Below, one piece after another: positions 1 through 6,962 of a stretch of 38,204 bases of DNA. Below the pieces are notes generated by a model, which searched no databases, was not told the origin of the DNA, and saw only the letters and a program-made list of their open reading frames with translations. Position numbers and translations under genes: made by a program. The stretch is from a virus, in the IMG/VR virus record IMGVR_UViG_3300034106_001695, positions 1 through 38,204 of that record, one strand, 5' to 3'. Within the stretch, counting starts at the first letter, position 1; each line of letters starts with the position of its first letter.

Positions 1-100
1 AGGTAGTTGAGCGGGAGTACATGATGCAGATGTATTCAGCCGGAAAGCTCGAAGGCATAAAAGAAGGTCCGCAAACAGCTAACGAATATTTTACCGAGAC
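1..100. repeat. Terminal overlap, left arm (matches 35128-35227)
   Basis: These first 100 bases are identical by eye to 35128-35227. Together with the longer match of 814-3484 to 35534-38204 this shows that the window runs once around a circular or circularly permuted genome and re-enters its own start. The match breaks at 101, where this copy carries an insert that the right-hand copy lacks. Confidence 0.95.
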
Positions 101-113
101 TTATGGCAACTAA
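3..113 (+). CDS. AVEWL-family small phage protein, 5'-truncated by the window edge
   Basis: This is the 3' part of the gene seen complete at 35025-35240. The reading frame enters at base 3 and ends with TAA at 111-113. The last residues differ from the complete copy (ending T-Y-G-N rather than T-F-N-S) because the insert starting at 101 replaces the original 3' end. It overlaps the next start (ATG at 103) by 11 nt. Function is unknown; the family is common in Bacteroidota phages next to replication and recombination genes. Confidence 0.75.
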   Translation, partial: VVEREYMMQMYSAGKLEGIKEGPQTANEYFTETYGN

Positions 114-516
114 GACAGTAACTAAGACAGCCGTTCAATGGCTGATTGAATCTATTAATAAAAAAATAGATTTGACCACATTGAAATATTGGGACGAAAT
201 TGATGCAATAGTTCAACGAGCCAAGGAAGTTGAAAAAGAGCAGATTGTTGAGGCGTTCAATGATGGGGCTCTTGACGGTATTCAATTGGGAGAGCAGTAT
301 TATAAATTCACTTACAATAAATAACATCATGAACGGATACATTAAAATAAAAACAATCAATCTTGAGCCTGATAAATTTGGCAAGCACATCAAGATTACA
401 AGAGTTGGCATCTATGATGAGAATGATAAATGGATTAAGTGGCTTCCATTAAACCAACAATTGGCTGACTTTTTTGAACAGCAAAAAATAAATGTCCTAA
501 TCAATCCTGATGTCCT
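101..516 (+). other. Variable two-gene insert present only in the left copy of the terminal overlap
   Basis: Positions 101-516 (416 nt) stand where the right copy has only 9 nt (35228-35236). The insert is more AT-rich than its flanks and carries two small genes, 103-324 and 329-520. The first is a divergent paralogue of the gene it abuts (35025-35240). Seventeen single-base differences follow downstream between 537 and 813, crowded nearest the insert, after which the copies are identical. I read this as two strains in the sampled population differing by a small cargo insertion spread by homologous recombination. An assembly chimera is a less likely alternative. Confidence 0.8.
103..324 (+). 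CDS. AVEWL-family small protein (paralogue of 35025-35240)
   Basis: A 73-residue protein of unknown function. It shares the family layout with the 71-residue product of 35025-35240: an N-terminal T-A-V-x-W-L segment, a central A-K-x-V-E-x-E motif (residues about 39-47), a G-x-L-x-G-I-x-x-G segment and an aromatic tail ending near Y-Y/F. This is a small, mostly helical family seen repeatedly in Bacteroidota phages. The start ATG at 103 overlaps the end of the upstream gene by 11 nt, suggesting translational coupling. It lies in the polymorphic insert and is absent from the right-hand copy of the locus, so it is dispensable in some members of the population. Confidence 0.75.
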   Translation: MATKTVTKTAVQWLIESINKKIDLTTLKYWDEIDAIVQRAKEVEKEQIVEAFNDGALDGIQLGEQYYKFTYNK

Positions 517-520
517 ATGA
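329..520 (+). CDS. Hypothetical protein, 63 aa, insert cargo
   Basis: I choose the ATG at 329 because it directly follows the stop of 103-324 (ending at 324); an upstream start at 230 would overlap that gene by about 95 nt. The protein begins M-N-G-Y-I-K-I-K, has alternating hydrophobic residues in the first half that suggest a beta hairpin, and a charged, Asn/Gln-rich end. The stop overlaps the next start (ATGA at 517-520). I do not recognise the family. It belongs to the polymorphic insert and is absent from the right-hand copy. Confidence 0.65.
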   Translation: MNGYIKIKTINLEPDKFGKHIKITRVGIYDENDKWIKWLPLNQQLADFFEQQKINVLINPDVL

Positions 521-1107
521 CACGCGAAGAATACATAACCTACCCAGCAGTAAGCGCAAGCCGAATCAAACGGCACTACACCGGAGACATCAGCTACGCT
601 AAGGCATCGCTTAACTATGGCAAGGACTTCCACTACTCACTACTTGAATGCGAGTATGAGACAATGGGCGATGCAGTGCGCAACACCTACGATGCAATTC
701 ACCAGGTCGAGCTGCTTGGTGAGCTGTTCGACAAAAGCGAAAAGGAGCGCATCGTTGTCACTGAGCTGACCTTCGGGGATAAGACCGTGCTCGCCAAGGG
801 TGCGATGGATATCTGCTGGGATGACATGAAGATTATCGCTGATGTGAAGACCACAACGGCGAAGAACCTGCAAGCCTTTGCCGATGACATGATAAAGCAC
901 TTCAACCATGTGCAGGCTGTGTGGTACTGCATGCTGATGGGCTGGGATCCGAAAGACTTCTACTACATCGGAGTGCCTCCAAAGGTTAAGAAGTCGGGGC
1001 AGTTCAAAGACCTCTACCTCTACCGCCATAACCAGCAAGAGCTTGACCATGCTTACGAGCTAATCGCAGGCTTTCTCAATCAATTCGATGGCAACTATGG
1101 GAAGTAA
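517..1107 (+). CDS. PD-(D/E)XK exonuclease (RecE/Cas4-like, DUF3799 type)
   Basis: A 196-residue nuclease, probably the 5'-3' resection enzyme of a phage recombination system acting on dsDNA ends. Seen in the sequence: A-K-G-x-x-D98, then I-A-D109-V-K111-T-T about ten residues later, which is the D...D/E-x-K active site, followed by Q133-x3-Y137, the QxxxY motif of RecB-like nucleases. The spacing fits PDDEXK proteins of the exodeoxyribonuclease VIII-like family. In the circular map the upstream neighbours are the putative ssDNA-binding protein (33687) and a coiled-coil protein (34398), consistent with a recombination module. It has 17 base differences from its right-hand copy (35237-35827), nearly all synonymous (T8N and V12I are the only changes seen). 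Confidence 0.85.
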   Translation: MTREEYITYPAVSASRIKRHYTGDISYAKASLNYGKDFHYSLLECEYETMGDAVRNTYDAIHQVELLGELFDKSEKERIVVTELTFGDKTVLAKGAMDICWDDMKIIADVKTTTAKNLQAFADDMIKHFNHVQAVWYCMLMGWDPKDFYYIGVPPKVKKSGQFKDLYLYRHNQQELDHAYELIAGFLNQFDGNYGK

Positions 1108-1717
1108 GCGACACGGCCAGCTGGTCATCGATTACGTTGTTGAGTATTACTCGCACACCAAGACGGCAGAGATCGCCAAAGTGCTTGGCATATCTGAGTC
1201 GAGCGTTTATAACATCGCATTCAGGCTCGGGCTAAAGAAAGCGCCTGAGTACCTCAGCGAAATACATGGCGCAATGGTGAAAATGGCTGGCAAAAGACAC
1301 CGATTCACTAAAGGCCACACCCCTTGGAACAAAGGCGTGAAAGGCAACAACAATGCACCCGAGTATACGCACTTTAAGACTGGCCACATTCCAGCAAATT
1401 ACAAGCCTGTGGGCTGGACTCGCATCGATGCTGAAGGCTATCACTGGACAAAGGTTAAGGAAGGGCTCAATGGCTGGGTGATGACTCACCGGCTTGCCTG
1501 GGAAATCGAGAACGGACCAATCCCGAAAGGCAAATTCCTTCGCTTCATCGATGGCAATAAGGAGAACTGGCAAATCGAGAACCTCATGCTGGTAGATCGC
1601 GAAAGCAACATGCGACTTAATACCATACATCGCTATCCTGAAGAGCTCAAATCAACAATGAAAATTCTTTCTAAACTAAAACGTAAACTAAAAAATCATG
1701 GCAAGGAACAAGATTGA
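1088..1717 (+). CDS. HNH endonuclease with N-terminal helix-turn-helix
   Basis: A 209-residue freestanding endonuclease. Residues about 24-50 (T-K-T-A-E-I-A-K-V-L-G-I-S-E-S-S-V) form a helix-turn-helix that would bind DNA. Residues 72-102 contain K-G-H-T-P-W-N-K-G, a segment often seen in these phage HNH proteins. The nuclease core is H134-R-L-A-W, G-P-I-P-K-G, then F153-I-D155-G-N-K-E-N160 and N165-L. In many relatives the residue at 153 is His; Phe here may mean a subfamily variant or weakened catalysis. It overlaps both neighbours by exactly 20 nt, as expected of a homing-type gene inserted at a gene junction. The start at 1088 is chosen for length; ATG at 1097 is an alternative. Confidence 0.8.
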   Translation: MATMGSKRHGQLVIDYVVEYYSHTKTAEIAKVLGISESSVYNIAFRLGLKKAPEYLSEIHGAMVKMAGKRHRFTKGHTPWNKGVKGNNNAPEYTHFKTGHIPANYKPVGWTRIDAEGYHWTKVKEGLNGWVMTHRLAWEIENGPIPKGKFLRFIDGNKENWQIENLMLVDRESNMRLNTIHRYPEELKSTMKILSKLKRKLKNHGKEQD

Positions 1718-1910
1718 ACACCTAAGAGACCACCTATTCGAAGTAATCGAAATGCTTAAAGATGGTGACATGGAAATCGAAAAGGCGAAAGCCATCACTG
1801 ATGTGGCTCAGACCATAATCAACTCTGCAAAGGTTGAGGTAGATTTCATCAAGACAGTACACGGCAATGGCTCGGACTTTATACCAATGGATAAAAGACT
1901 GGACGCATGA
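1698..1910 (+). CDS. Conserved small helical phage protein, 70 aa
   Basis: The product starts M-A-R-N-K-I-E-x-L-R-D-H-L-F and continues with I-E-K-A-K-A-I-x-D-V-A-Q-x-I-I-N-S-A-K-V-E-V-D-F, a pattern I recognise from small proteins of unknown function in many phages and prophages, often near replication or regulatory genes. The predicted fold is two long helices, possibly a dimer. The ATG lies 20 nt inside the HNH gene and the stop overlaps the next start (ATGA at 1907). A regulatory or DNA-associated role is possible but not shown by the sequence. Confidence 0.75.
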   Translation: MARNKIEHLRDHLFEVIEMLKDGDMEIEKAKAITDVAQTIINSAKVEVDFIKTVHGNGSDFIPMDKRLDA

Positions 1911-2092
1911 AAAAGCAGACGCGTTTATTAGTTCAATTTGTTAGCGATGATCCATTTGGAGGAAAGCTTGAAGAGCTGGGTATATTTAAAACACCTGACG
2001 AAGCTTTTAAGGCTGCTATGCCTTACATGAATGATATCACAGTAAAGGCGATTTTTATAAATCATGACAAACAGTGGTTTCAAATATCATGA
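1907..2092 (+). CDS. Hypothetical protein, 61 aa
   Basis: A small protein of unknown family, starting in an ATGA overlap with the previous stop and ending in an ATGA overlap with the helicase start at 2089. The pattern (basic start, a beta-like L-L-V-Q-F-V segment, a helix around F-K-T-P-D-E-A-F-K-A-A, then I-F-I-N-H-D-x-x-W-F) suggests a compact alpha/beta fold. Base composition is more AT-rich than the flanking genes, hinting at a separate origin. Confidence 0.6.
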   Translation: MKKQTRLLVQFVSDDPFGGKLEELGIFKTPDEAFKAAMPYMNDITVKAIFINHDKQWFQIS

Positions 2093-3645
2093 CCCTTCGC
2101 CCCTACCAGGAGACTTTCATCAATAACATCGCAGCGAGCCTGCGCAGCAATCGCAAGGTGGTTGCGCAGCTCGCAACTGGTGGAGGCAAAACCGTGTGCT
2201 TTTCTGCGATTTGCGACCGCTTCACAGCACGCAATAGCACGGACATCCTAATCCTTGTGCATCGTGAAGAACTGCTCCATCAAGCTTCACGCGCCATCGC
2301 ATTACCCACACAAGCCGTGACCGCTGGCATGAAGTCAATCCCACATGCTCGAGTTTATGTGGCAATGGTTGAGACTGCTTATAAACGGCTTGACAAGTTC
2401 ACCAACATCGGGCTGGTCATTGTCGATGAGGTGCATATCGGCAATTTCACAAAGGTCATCGATCACTTCACATCTCAGTATATCATTGGCTTTACAGCAA
2501 CGCCATTGGCAGCTCGCAAGACCAATCCATTGCTCAACTACTTTGATGACATTGTATGCGGCATCGATATCCCCGACCTGATTGAGCAGGGCTATTTATG
2601 CCCTGAGCTGACCTACTCAGCCGCTCAGATTGTCGACAGGGCAAAGCTAAAGATGAAAGCTGGCGAGTTCGATGCAGCCCAGATGGCAGCTGCATTCAAA
2701 GCACCTAAGTACATCGAGACAACAGTGAACGCCTACAAGGCACACTCACTTGGCCGCAAGACCATAATCTTCAATTGCAATGTCGAGCACTCGATGGCCG
2801 TCAATGCAGCATTCCAAGCCGCTGGCTTCAACTCGCGCCATCTCGATGCTGGCTCGCCTGATCGCTCTGAGGTGCTCCAATGGTTCGCCAACACACCCGA
2901 TGCAATTCTCAACAACATCGGCATCGCAACCACCGGATTCGACCAGCCAGACATCGAGACCGTCATAGTAAACAAGGCCACAGCATCAATGCCGCTTTGG
3001 CTTCAGATGTGCGGGCGTGGGGCAAGGCCGCATAATGTCAAGCTCGCATTCACCATCATAGACCTTGGAGGGAACTGCATGACACATGGCCTCTGGTCAT
3101 CGCCTCGCAATTGGAGCGATATCTTCCACAACCCGAAGAAGCCAGGCAATGGAGTAGCTCCAGTTAGGCAGTGCCCAAAGTGCGGAGCTCTGCATCACAC
3201 CGCAAAGAAGGTATGCGATGCGCAATATATCGGAATGTTGTTTCCTTGCGGCCATGTCTTCCCAGTAATCAAGCCAAAGGACGAGGCCATCGAGAAGTTT
3301 ATCCAAGTCAGCAAGGCTATTGATGTAAAAAAACTAATCGAATCAAAGGCACATTATAAAACATACCACTCTCTGCATGTATTAGTTGAGCAAGTTTTTA
3401 ACAGTGCTAAAAAGATAACTCCCGAAATCACCCCCATAATTCAAGAAAAAATTCATGAACTTGCAAGGCTCTGGTGCAAAGAGCATAAAAAGCGATTTGA
3501 TGCCTATCACCGGAATTTTGTAGACGATAAATTACACACACTATGCTCATCTCACAATACAAAAACATCTATGACAGTCAAGACATTGACATCGAACTCA
3601 GCTCCTTTCTGGAAGGAGTCAGAACCGGAAAATGGCAGGACATAG
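2089..3645 (+). CDS. SF2 DEAD/DEAH-like DNA helicase
   Basis: A 518-residue ATP-dependent helicase of superfamily 2. Motifs in order: L-R-P-Y-Q at the start (Q-motif region), Walker A A-T-G-G-G-K34-T35, DEVH box at 113-116 (Walker B), T-A-T at 136-138 (motif III) and Q-M-C-G-R-G-A-R at 306-313 (motif VI). C362, C365, C376 and C387 could bind zinc. I start at ATG 2089 (M-T-L-R-P-Y-Q), which overlaps the previous stop, not at 2074. The 3' part from about 3325 is AT-rich, and the last 34 codons or so overlap the primase start by 103 nt and look low-complexity. Likely role: origin opening or replication-fork/recombination helicase next to the primase. Confidence 0.88.
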   Translation: MTLRPYQETFINNIAASLRSNRKVVAQLATGGGKTVCFSAICDRFTARNSTDILILVHREELLHQASRAIALPTQAVTAGMKSIPHARVYVAMVETAYKRLDKFTNIGLVIVDEVHIGNFTKVIDHFTSQYIIGFTATPLAARKTNPLLNYFDDIVCGIDIPDLIEQGYLCPELTYSAAQIVDRAKLKMKAGEFDAAQMAAAFKAPKYIETTVNAYKAHSLGRKTIIFNCNVEHSMAVNAAFQAAGFNSRHLDAGSPDRSEVLQWFANTPDAILNNIGIATTGFDQPDIETVIVNKATASMPLWLQMCGRGARPHNVKLAFTIIDLGGNCMTHGLWSSPRNWSDIFHNPKKPGNGVAPVRQCPKCGALHHTAKKVCDAQYIGMLFPCGHVFPVIKPKDEAIEKFIQVSKAIDVKKLIESKAHYKTYHSLHVLVEQVFNSAKKITPEITPIIQEKIHELARLWCKEHKKRFDAYHRNFVDDKLHTLCSSHNTKTSMTVKTLTSNSAPFWKESEPENGRT

Positions 3646-5666
3646 TCTTGCAAGTTCGCGCAACTCCCGACAAGGAAGAGCGCGACAAAAAGAAAAAATC
3701 CGCACCGCTTGTCACCATCAGCGGCTCATTCTCGGCCCGAAAGGATGATGCCATCCGAGCGCACTCAGGATTCATCGCCATCGATATCGATAACATCGAC
3801 AATCCTGAAGACACCAAGAAGCTCGTACAGGGCGATTCTTACGTTTATGCTGCGTTTACTTCCATAAGTGGACATGGACTATGCCTGATAATGAAAATCG
3901 ATGGCACACGCCATCTCGATGCGTTTAATGGCATCGCATCTTACTTATACCACACCTACCAACTCATCGTTGACCAGTCAGGCAAAAACGTATCGCGTGC
4001 TCGCTTCATCTCTTATGACCCTTGGATTCACATCAACACCAAGGCCGTCATGTTTAAGAAGTACCTCGCCAAACCGAAGGAGCGCAAGCTCGCAAAAGTC
4101 GCGGTAGTCAAAACCGACTTCGATGCCATGATTGCCGCGATGGACCGCAAAGTGCTTAACCTCTGCGAAGATTACTCCGAGTGGATTCAAATCGCCTACG
4201 CACTGGTGTCCGAATTCGGGGAAGGTGGTCGCGACTACTTCCACACGCTGTCATCGCATTCTTCCAAGTACAACTCCGATGATTGCAATGCGCAGTACAC
4301 AGCCTGCCTGAAGAACCACAGCGAAAGCAAGGGCAAGCGGTCCACAATAGCAACCATATACTACCACGCAAAGCAAAACGGCATACAAGCCTACTCCGAA
4401 CAGACCAAGGAGATTCTCCGCGCTGCGAGCTCGCAACGTGCCGCTGGGCTTTCGCCTGAAGCCATCGTCAAGTCGCTCGAAGTGGCAGGCATCAGCCCGG
4501 AAGAAAGCACGAAAGTTGTCAATGAGATAGTAGCAAAGGATATTAAATTCAAATCGGAGAACGTAAGCGCTGACATTGCGGCATTTATCCGAACTTTTGA
4601 CCTTAGAAAAAACGTAGTTACGCGCAAGATTGAACTCAATGGAAGGGCCATCGATGACAGTGACATTAACTCGATTTTTCTCGATTGCAAAGCCGTATTC
4701 AAAGAGTCCACAAAAGACCTTGTGACTTCCATTATTTTCTCCAATCGCATCGAGACATACAACCCGCTGCATGAGTTCTTTGAGGATGAACTGCACACCG
4801 AGGACGAATGCCCGAACCTTACCCATCTGCTTAACAGCGTAATCACTGACACACCAAATGCAGACAAGTGGATCTGCAAATGGCTGGTCTCAGTGGTGGC
4901 ATCTGCATATGGCAATCACTCGCCATTGGTGCTCATATTCTCCGGTGAGAAGCAAGGCACAGGAAAGACACATTGGTTTCGTTATTTGCTACCCAAGCAG
5001 CTCAGGTACCTATTCGCTGAGTCGAAGATGGATGCCGGAAAGGATGACGAGATTCTCATGTGCCTGAAGCTAATAATCCTCGATGACGAATATGGTGGTA
5101 AATCCAAAAAGGAAGAGAAGCGACTAAAGGAACTAACATCGAAGGAGTTCATCAACGTGCGCGAACCCTATGGCCGCGTGTCGCTCGACCTTCGTAGGCT
5201 TGCAGTTTTTTGCGGTACATCGAACGAAACGCAGATACTTAACGATCCAACTGGTAACCGTAGGCAGATACCTATTCACATACTTGGGATTGACCAAAAT
5301 GAATACAACAAGTGCGATAAGGTTGCCCTATGGCGTGAGATTTATGCCATGTATCGCAACGGCTGGGATTACACAGTATTGCGCCAAGATATCGAAGAGC
5401 TCAACGAATCAACCAGCGCATTCAAGCATTCAACACCTGAAGAGGACCTAATCTACAAGAAGCTCTCACCTGGAAGCACATCGAACTATGGCGAGTGGAT
5501 GTCACTTACCGACATTCAGCAATTCCTAATTCTGGAGACGAAGTTCAATTACCTCAACACGCAGCGTATCGGCTCACTGTTGTCTGCACTCGGATATCAA
5601 AAGGACCGAAAGACTAAAGGCAATTCAAAGGTTACAATGTACTATGTGGGCAAAAATCTCATCTAA
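3543..5666 (+). CDS. Primase-helicase fusion (VirE_N/BT4734-like primase, PriCT_2, VirE-type ATPase)
   Basis: A 707-residue replication protein. Residues 1-170 resemble the VirE_N/BT4734-like archaeo-eukaryotic primase domain: F-I-A-I-D81-I-D83 is the metal-binding D-x-D and S-x-S-G-H111-G follows. Residues about 185-285 match a PriCT_2-type primase C-terminal domain (E-W-I-Q-I-A-Y-A-L, H-x-x-S-x-K-Y). Residues 415-600 are a VirE/DUF5906-like SF3-type ATPase with Walker A G468-E-K-Q-G-T-G-K475-T, L-I-I-L-D-D-E as Walker B, and C-G-T-S-N-E as motif C. It would prime and unwind phage DNA. The start near M-L-I-S-Q-Y-K-N agrees with the family's N-terminus, so the 103-nt overlap with the helicase seems real. 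An iteron region follows immediately. Confidence 0.9.
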   Translation: MLISQYKNIYDSQDIDIELSSFLEGVRTGKWQDIVLQVRATPDKEERDKKKKSAPLVTISGSFSARKDDAIRAHSGFIAIDIDNIDNPEDTKKLVQGDSYVYAAFTSISGHGLCLIMKIDGTRHLDAFNGIASYLYHTYQLIVDQSGKNVSRARFISYDPWIHINTKAVMFKKYLAKPKERKLAKVAVVKTDFDAMIAAMDRKVLNLCEDYSEWIQIAYALVSEFGEGGRDYFHTLSSHSSKYNSDDCNAQYTACLKNHSESKGKRSTIATIYYHAKQNGIQAYSEQTKEILRAASSQRAAGLSPEAIVKSLEVAGISPEESTKVVNEIVAKDIKFKSENVSADIAAFIRTFDLRKNVVTRKIELNGRAIDDSDINSIFLDCKAVFKESTKDLVTSIIFSNRIETYNPLHEFFEDELHTEDECPNLTHLLNSVITDTPNADKWICKWLVSVVASAYGNHSPLVLIFSGEKQGTGKTHWFRYLLPKQLRYLFAESKMDAGKDDEILMCLKLIILDDEYGGKSKKEEKRLKELTSKEFINVREPYGRVSLDLRRLAVFCGTSNETQILNDPTGNRRQIPIHILGIDQNEYNKCDKVALWREIYAMYRNGWDYTVLRQDIEELNESTSAFKHSTPEEDLIYKKLSPGSTSNYGEWMSLTDIQQFLILETKFNYLNTQRIGSLLSALGYQKDRKTKGNSKVTMYYVGKNLI

Positions 5667-5946
5667 CTGGACAACTTGGACAACTTGCTCAAAAGTAAGT
5701 TGTCCGCTTGAACACCCATATTTTACAACACTTTCAGCCAATATGGACAACTTACAACTTACTTTTATACCTTAACAATATATATACACACACACACACA
5801 TGCACACACACACACACACATGTTATAGTAAAACGCCTTTTTTTGGCACTAAGTTGTCCAAACCGCTGAAACACTTGACAGCTTTGGGATTCAAGAGATT
5901 TTTTGTTAATCATTGGACAACCTCAAGGTTGTAAGCTGTCCTGTCC
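5667..5946. promoter_or_regulatory. Iteron-rich intergenic region, candidate replication origin or operator array
   Basis: The longest gene-free stretch in the window (280 nt). It holds repeats of TGGACAACTT: direct copies at 5668-5677, 5677-5686 and 5744-5753, inverted copies at 5697-5705 and 5851-5860, and a one-mismatch copy at 5914-5923 that forms the near-palindrome ACAACCTCAAGGTTGT (5917-5932). A partial copy, ACAACTTAC, lies at 5754-5762. Between them are an AT-rich stretch and a CA-dinucleotide tract. Repeats plus an AT-rich region directly behind the primase-helicase gene are typical of a phage origin bound by its initiator. Binding sites for a repressor of the downstream genes are the main alternative. 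Confidence 0.65.
5787..5820. repeat. CA-dinucleotide microsatellite
   Basis: Two runs of CA, 5787-5800 (seven units) and 5803-5820 (nine units), are separated by TG. Such alternating purine-pyrimidine tracts can adopt unusual helical forms and vary in length by slippage. It lies in the middle of the iteron region. Confidence 0.9.
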
Positions 5947-6273
5947 ATGAGCGAAGTAAAAGCCCAATCCAAAGCATTCACAAACCTATGGAACGCCCGC
6001 CCCGACTTGCGTGGAAGAGTATTCGCCATCAATAACAACAGCGTGAACGGCATCAAGGGTGCAATGAACAAAGCGATGGGAGTTGTGCCTGGCGTTGCCG
6101 ATATGTGCTACCTGAAGCCGGAAGGTCGGACATGCTGGATTGAATGGAAGACAGACACCGGCAAGCAGTCGGAAGAGCAAAAGCGATTTGAGAAGATTTG
6201 CCGATCACTCGGCCATGAGTACCACATAGTGCGCAATGAAGAAGAATTCTTAAACATCATAAACCATGACTAA
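5947..6273 (+). CDS. VRR-NUC family nuclease
   Basis: A 108-residue standalone VRR-NUC nuclease of the PD-(D/E)XK fold. Seen: G45-V-V-P-G-V-A-D52-M, then C-W-I-E66-W-K68 (the E-x-K catalytic pair), G-K-Q74-S-E-E-Q78-K-R-F and G-H-E-Y-H-I-V near the end, which is the standard order for this family. Phage VRR-NUC proteins are thought to cut branched or flapped DNA during replication or recombination; the exact substrate here is unknown. It is the first gene after the iteron region and overlaps the next gene by 8 nt. Confidence 0.87.
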   Translation: MSEVKAQSKAFTNLWNARPDLRGRVFAINNNSVNGIKGAMNKAMGVVPGVADMCYLKPEGRTCWIEWKTDTGKQSEEQKRFEKICRSLGHEYHIVRNEEEFLNIINHD

Positions 6274-6502
6274 GTACGACAAGATAATTCACTACATGAC
6301 CGAGATGCGTCCAGATGAGGCAACGCTTGTGGATGGGCCGCTAACTTATACCTCAACGCAACAGGCGCACCAATCGCTTGCGAGGTATCTCACAACAGCT
6401 GCGCATGGCACATCAGTGCATCGCACATACACGATTAAGGCATTGAACTGGCTGAGGCTTCTGCACAAGAATAACATTAATTTGCAAAACAGAAACAAAT
6501 AA
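6266..6502 (+). CDS. Hypothetical protein, 78 aa
   Basis: This small protein overlaps the nuclease stop by 8 nt. The middle is rich in Thr, His and Ala (T-S-T-Q-Q-A-H-Q-S-L-A-R-Y-L) and the C-terminal part (Y-T-I-K-A-L-N-W-L-R-L-L-H-K) looks like a basic helix. It could be a small DNA-binding winged or helical protein, but I do not recognise it. Its last codons contain the -33 element of the next promoter. Confidence 0.6.
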   Translation: MTKYDKIIHYMTEMRPDEATLVDGPLTYTSTQQAHQSLARYLTTAAHGTSVHRTYTIKALNWLRLLHKNNINLQNRNK

Positions 6503-6511
6503 ATAACTTTG
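6481..6511 (+). promoter_or_regulatory. Bacteroidota-type promoter
   Basis: TTTG at 6481-6484 and TAACTTTG at 6504-6511 are separated by 19 nt, matching the Bacteroidota sigma-ABfr consensus (TTTG at -33, TAnnTTTG at -7). The start codon at 6517 lies just downstream, so the 5' leader would be very short. It would drive the late region that starts with the small DNA-binding gene. Confidence 0.75.
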
Positions 6512-6516
6512 CACAC

Positions 6517-6705
6517 ATGAACACAGAAAAAAGAGGCGGTAGGCGATCAGGTGCCGGGCGAAAGTCGATGTACGGCGAAGCTATGTCAACGATATCCTTC
6601 CGCGTTCCACTATCAGCAAAAGAGACCGTGCGCATGATGGTCCGCAATTATCTTTCGAGCTTGACGATTAAACCAAAGAAACACGAACCTGAACACGGTT
6701 GCTGA
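6517..6705 (+). CDS. Small DNA-binding protein with GGRRSGAGRK motif
   Basis: A 62-residue basic protein. The N-terminus R-G-G-R-R-S-G-A-G-R-K is a motif of small phage DNA-binding proteins and small-terminase-like proteins. It is followed by S-T-I-S-F-R-V-P, a strand that in ribbon-helix-helix proteins precedes two helices (S-A-K-E-T-V-R-M-M-V-R-N-Y-L). A repressor-like role or a role in packaging are both possible. It is the first gene behind a strong promoter. Confidence 0.65.
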   Translation: MNTEKRGGRRSGAGRKSMYGEAMSTISFRVPLSAKETVRMMVRNYLSSLTIKPKKHEPEHGC

Positions 6706-6749
6706 ACTTTGGCACGATAACTGCAATACACAATCAAAACACACACACT

Positions 6750-6962
6750 ATGACAGAATACCAAGAATACAAAGAGCAGATGTGCTTAAAGCACTTCGGG
6801 ATTGAGACAGAAAACCTCGGGCATCCGAATTCCTTCAGATACCTCAGAGACATGCAATATGCTCCAGCGAACAATCACCCAATTGATGACGATGACGAAG
6901 AGCCAGAACTTGATTGGATAGACTTAGATTGCATGCGATATCACTCACGCAAAGATGACTAA
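6750..6962 (+). CDS. Hypothetical acidic protein, 70 aa
   Basis: I start at ATG 6750 (M-T-E-Y-Q-E-Y-K) after an A/C-rich leader; an upstream start at 6699 would overlap the previous gene. The protein has an acidic run D-D-D-D-E-E-P-E around residues 47-54 and no recognisable domain. Its end overlaps the next start by 8 nt. Confidence 0.6.
   Translation: MTEYQEYKEQMCLKHFGIETENLGHPNSFRYLRDMQYAPANNHPIDDDDEEPELDWIDLDCMRYHSRKDD

Larger units (their letters stand above)
814..3484. repeat. Terminal overlap, left arm (matches 35534-38204)
   Basis: By eye this 2,671-nt stretch is identical to 35534-38204, the end of the window (offset 34,720). It covers the 3' part of the exonuclease, the HNH gene, two small genes and most of the helicase. 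I interpret it as assembly around a circular or permuted genome rather than a duplication, because it lies exactly at both window ends. Confidence 0.95.

Noticed and set aside
230-328. Longer start for the 329-520 gene
   Set aside because: It would overlap the preceding gene by about 95 nt and add a segment with no coding character; ATG 329 follows that gene's stop directly.
5787-5820. CRISPR array
   Set aside because: It is a simple CA-dinucleotide tract; there are no spaced repeats with unique spacers anywhere in the window.
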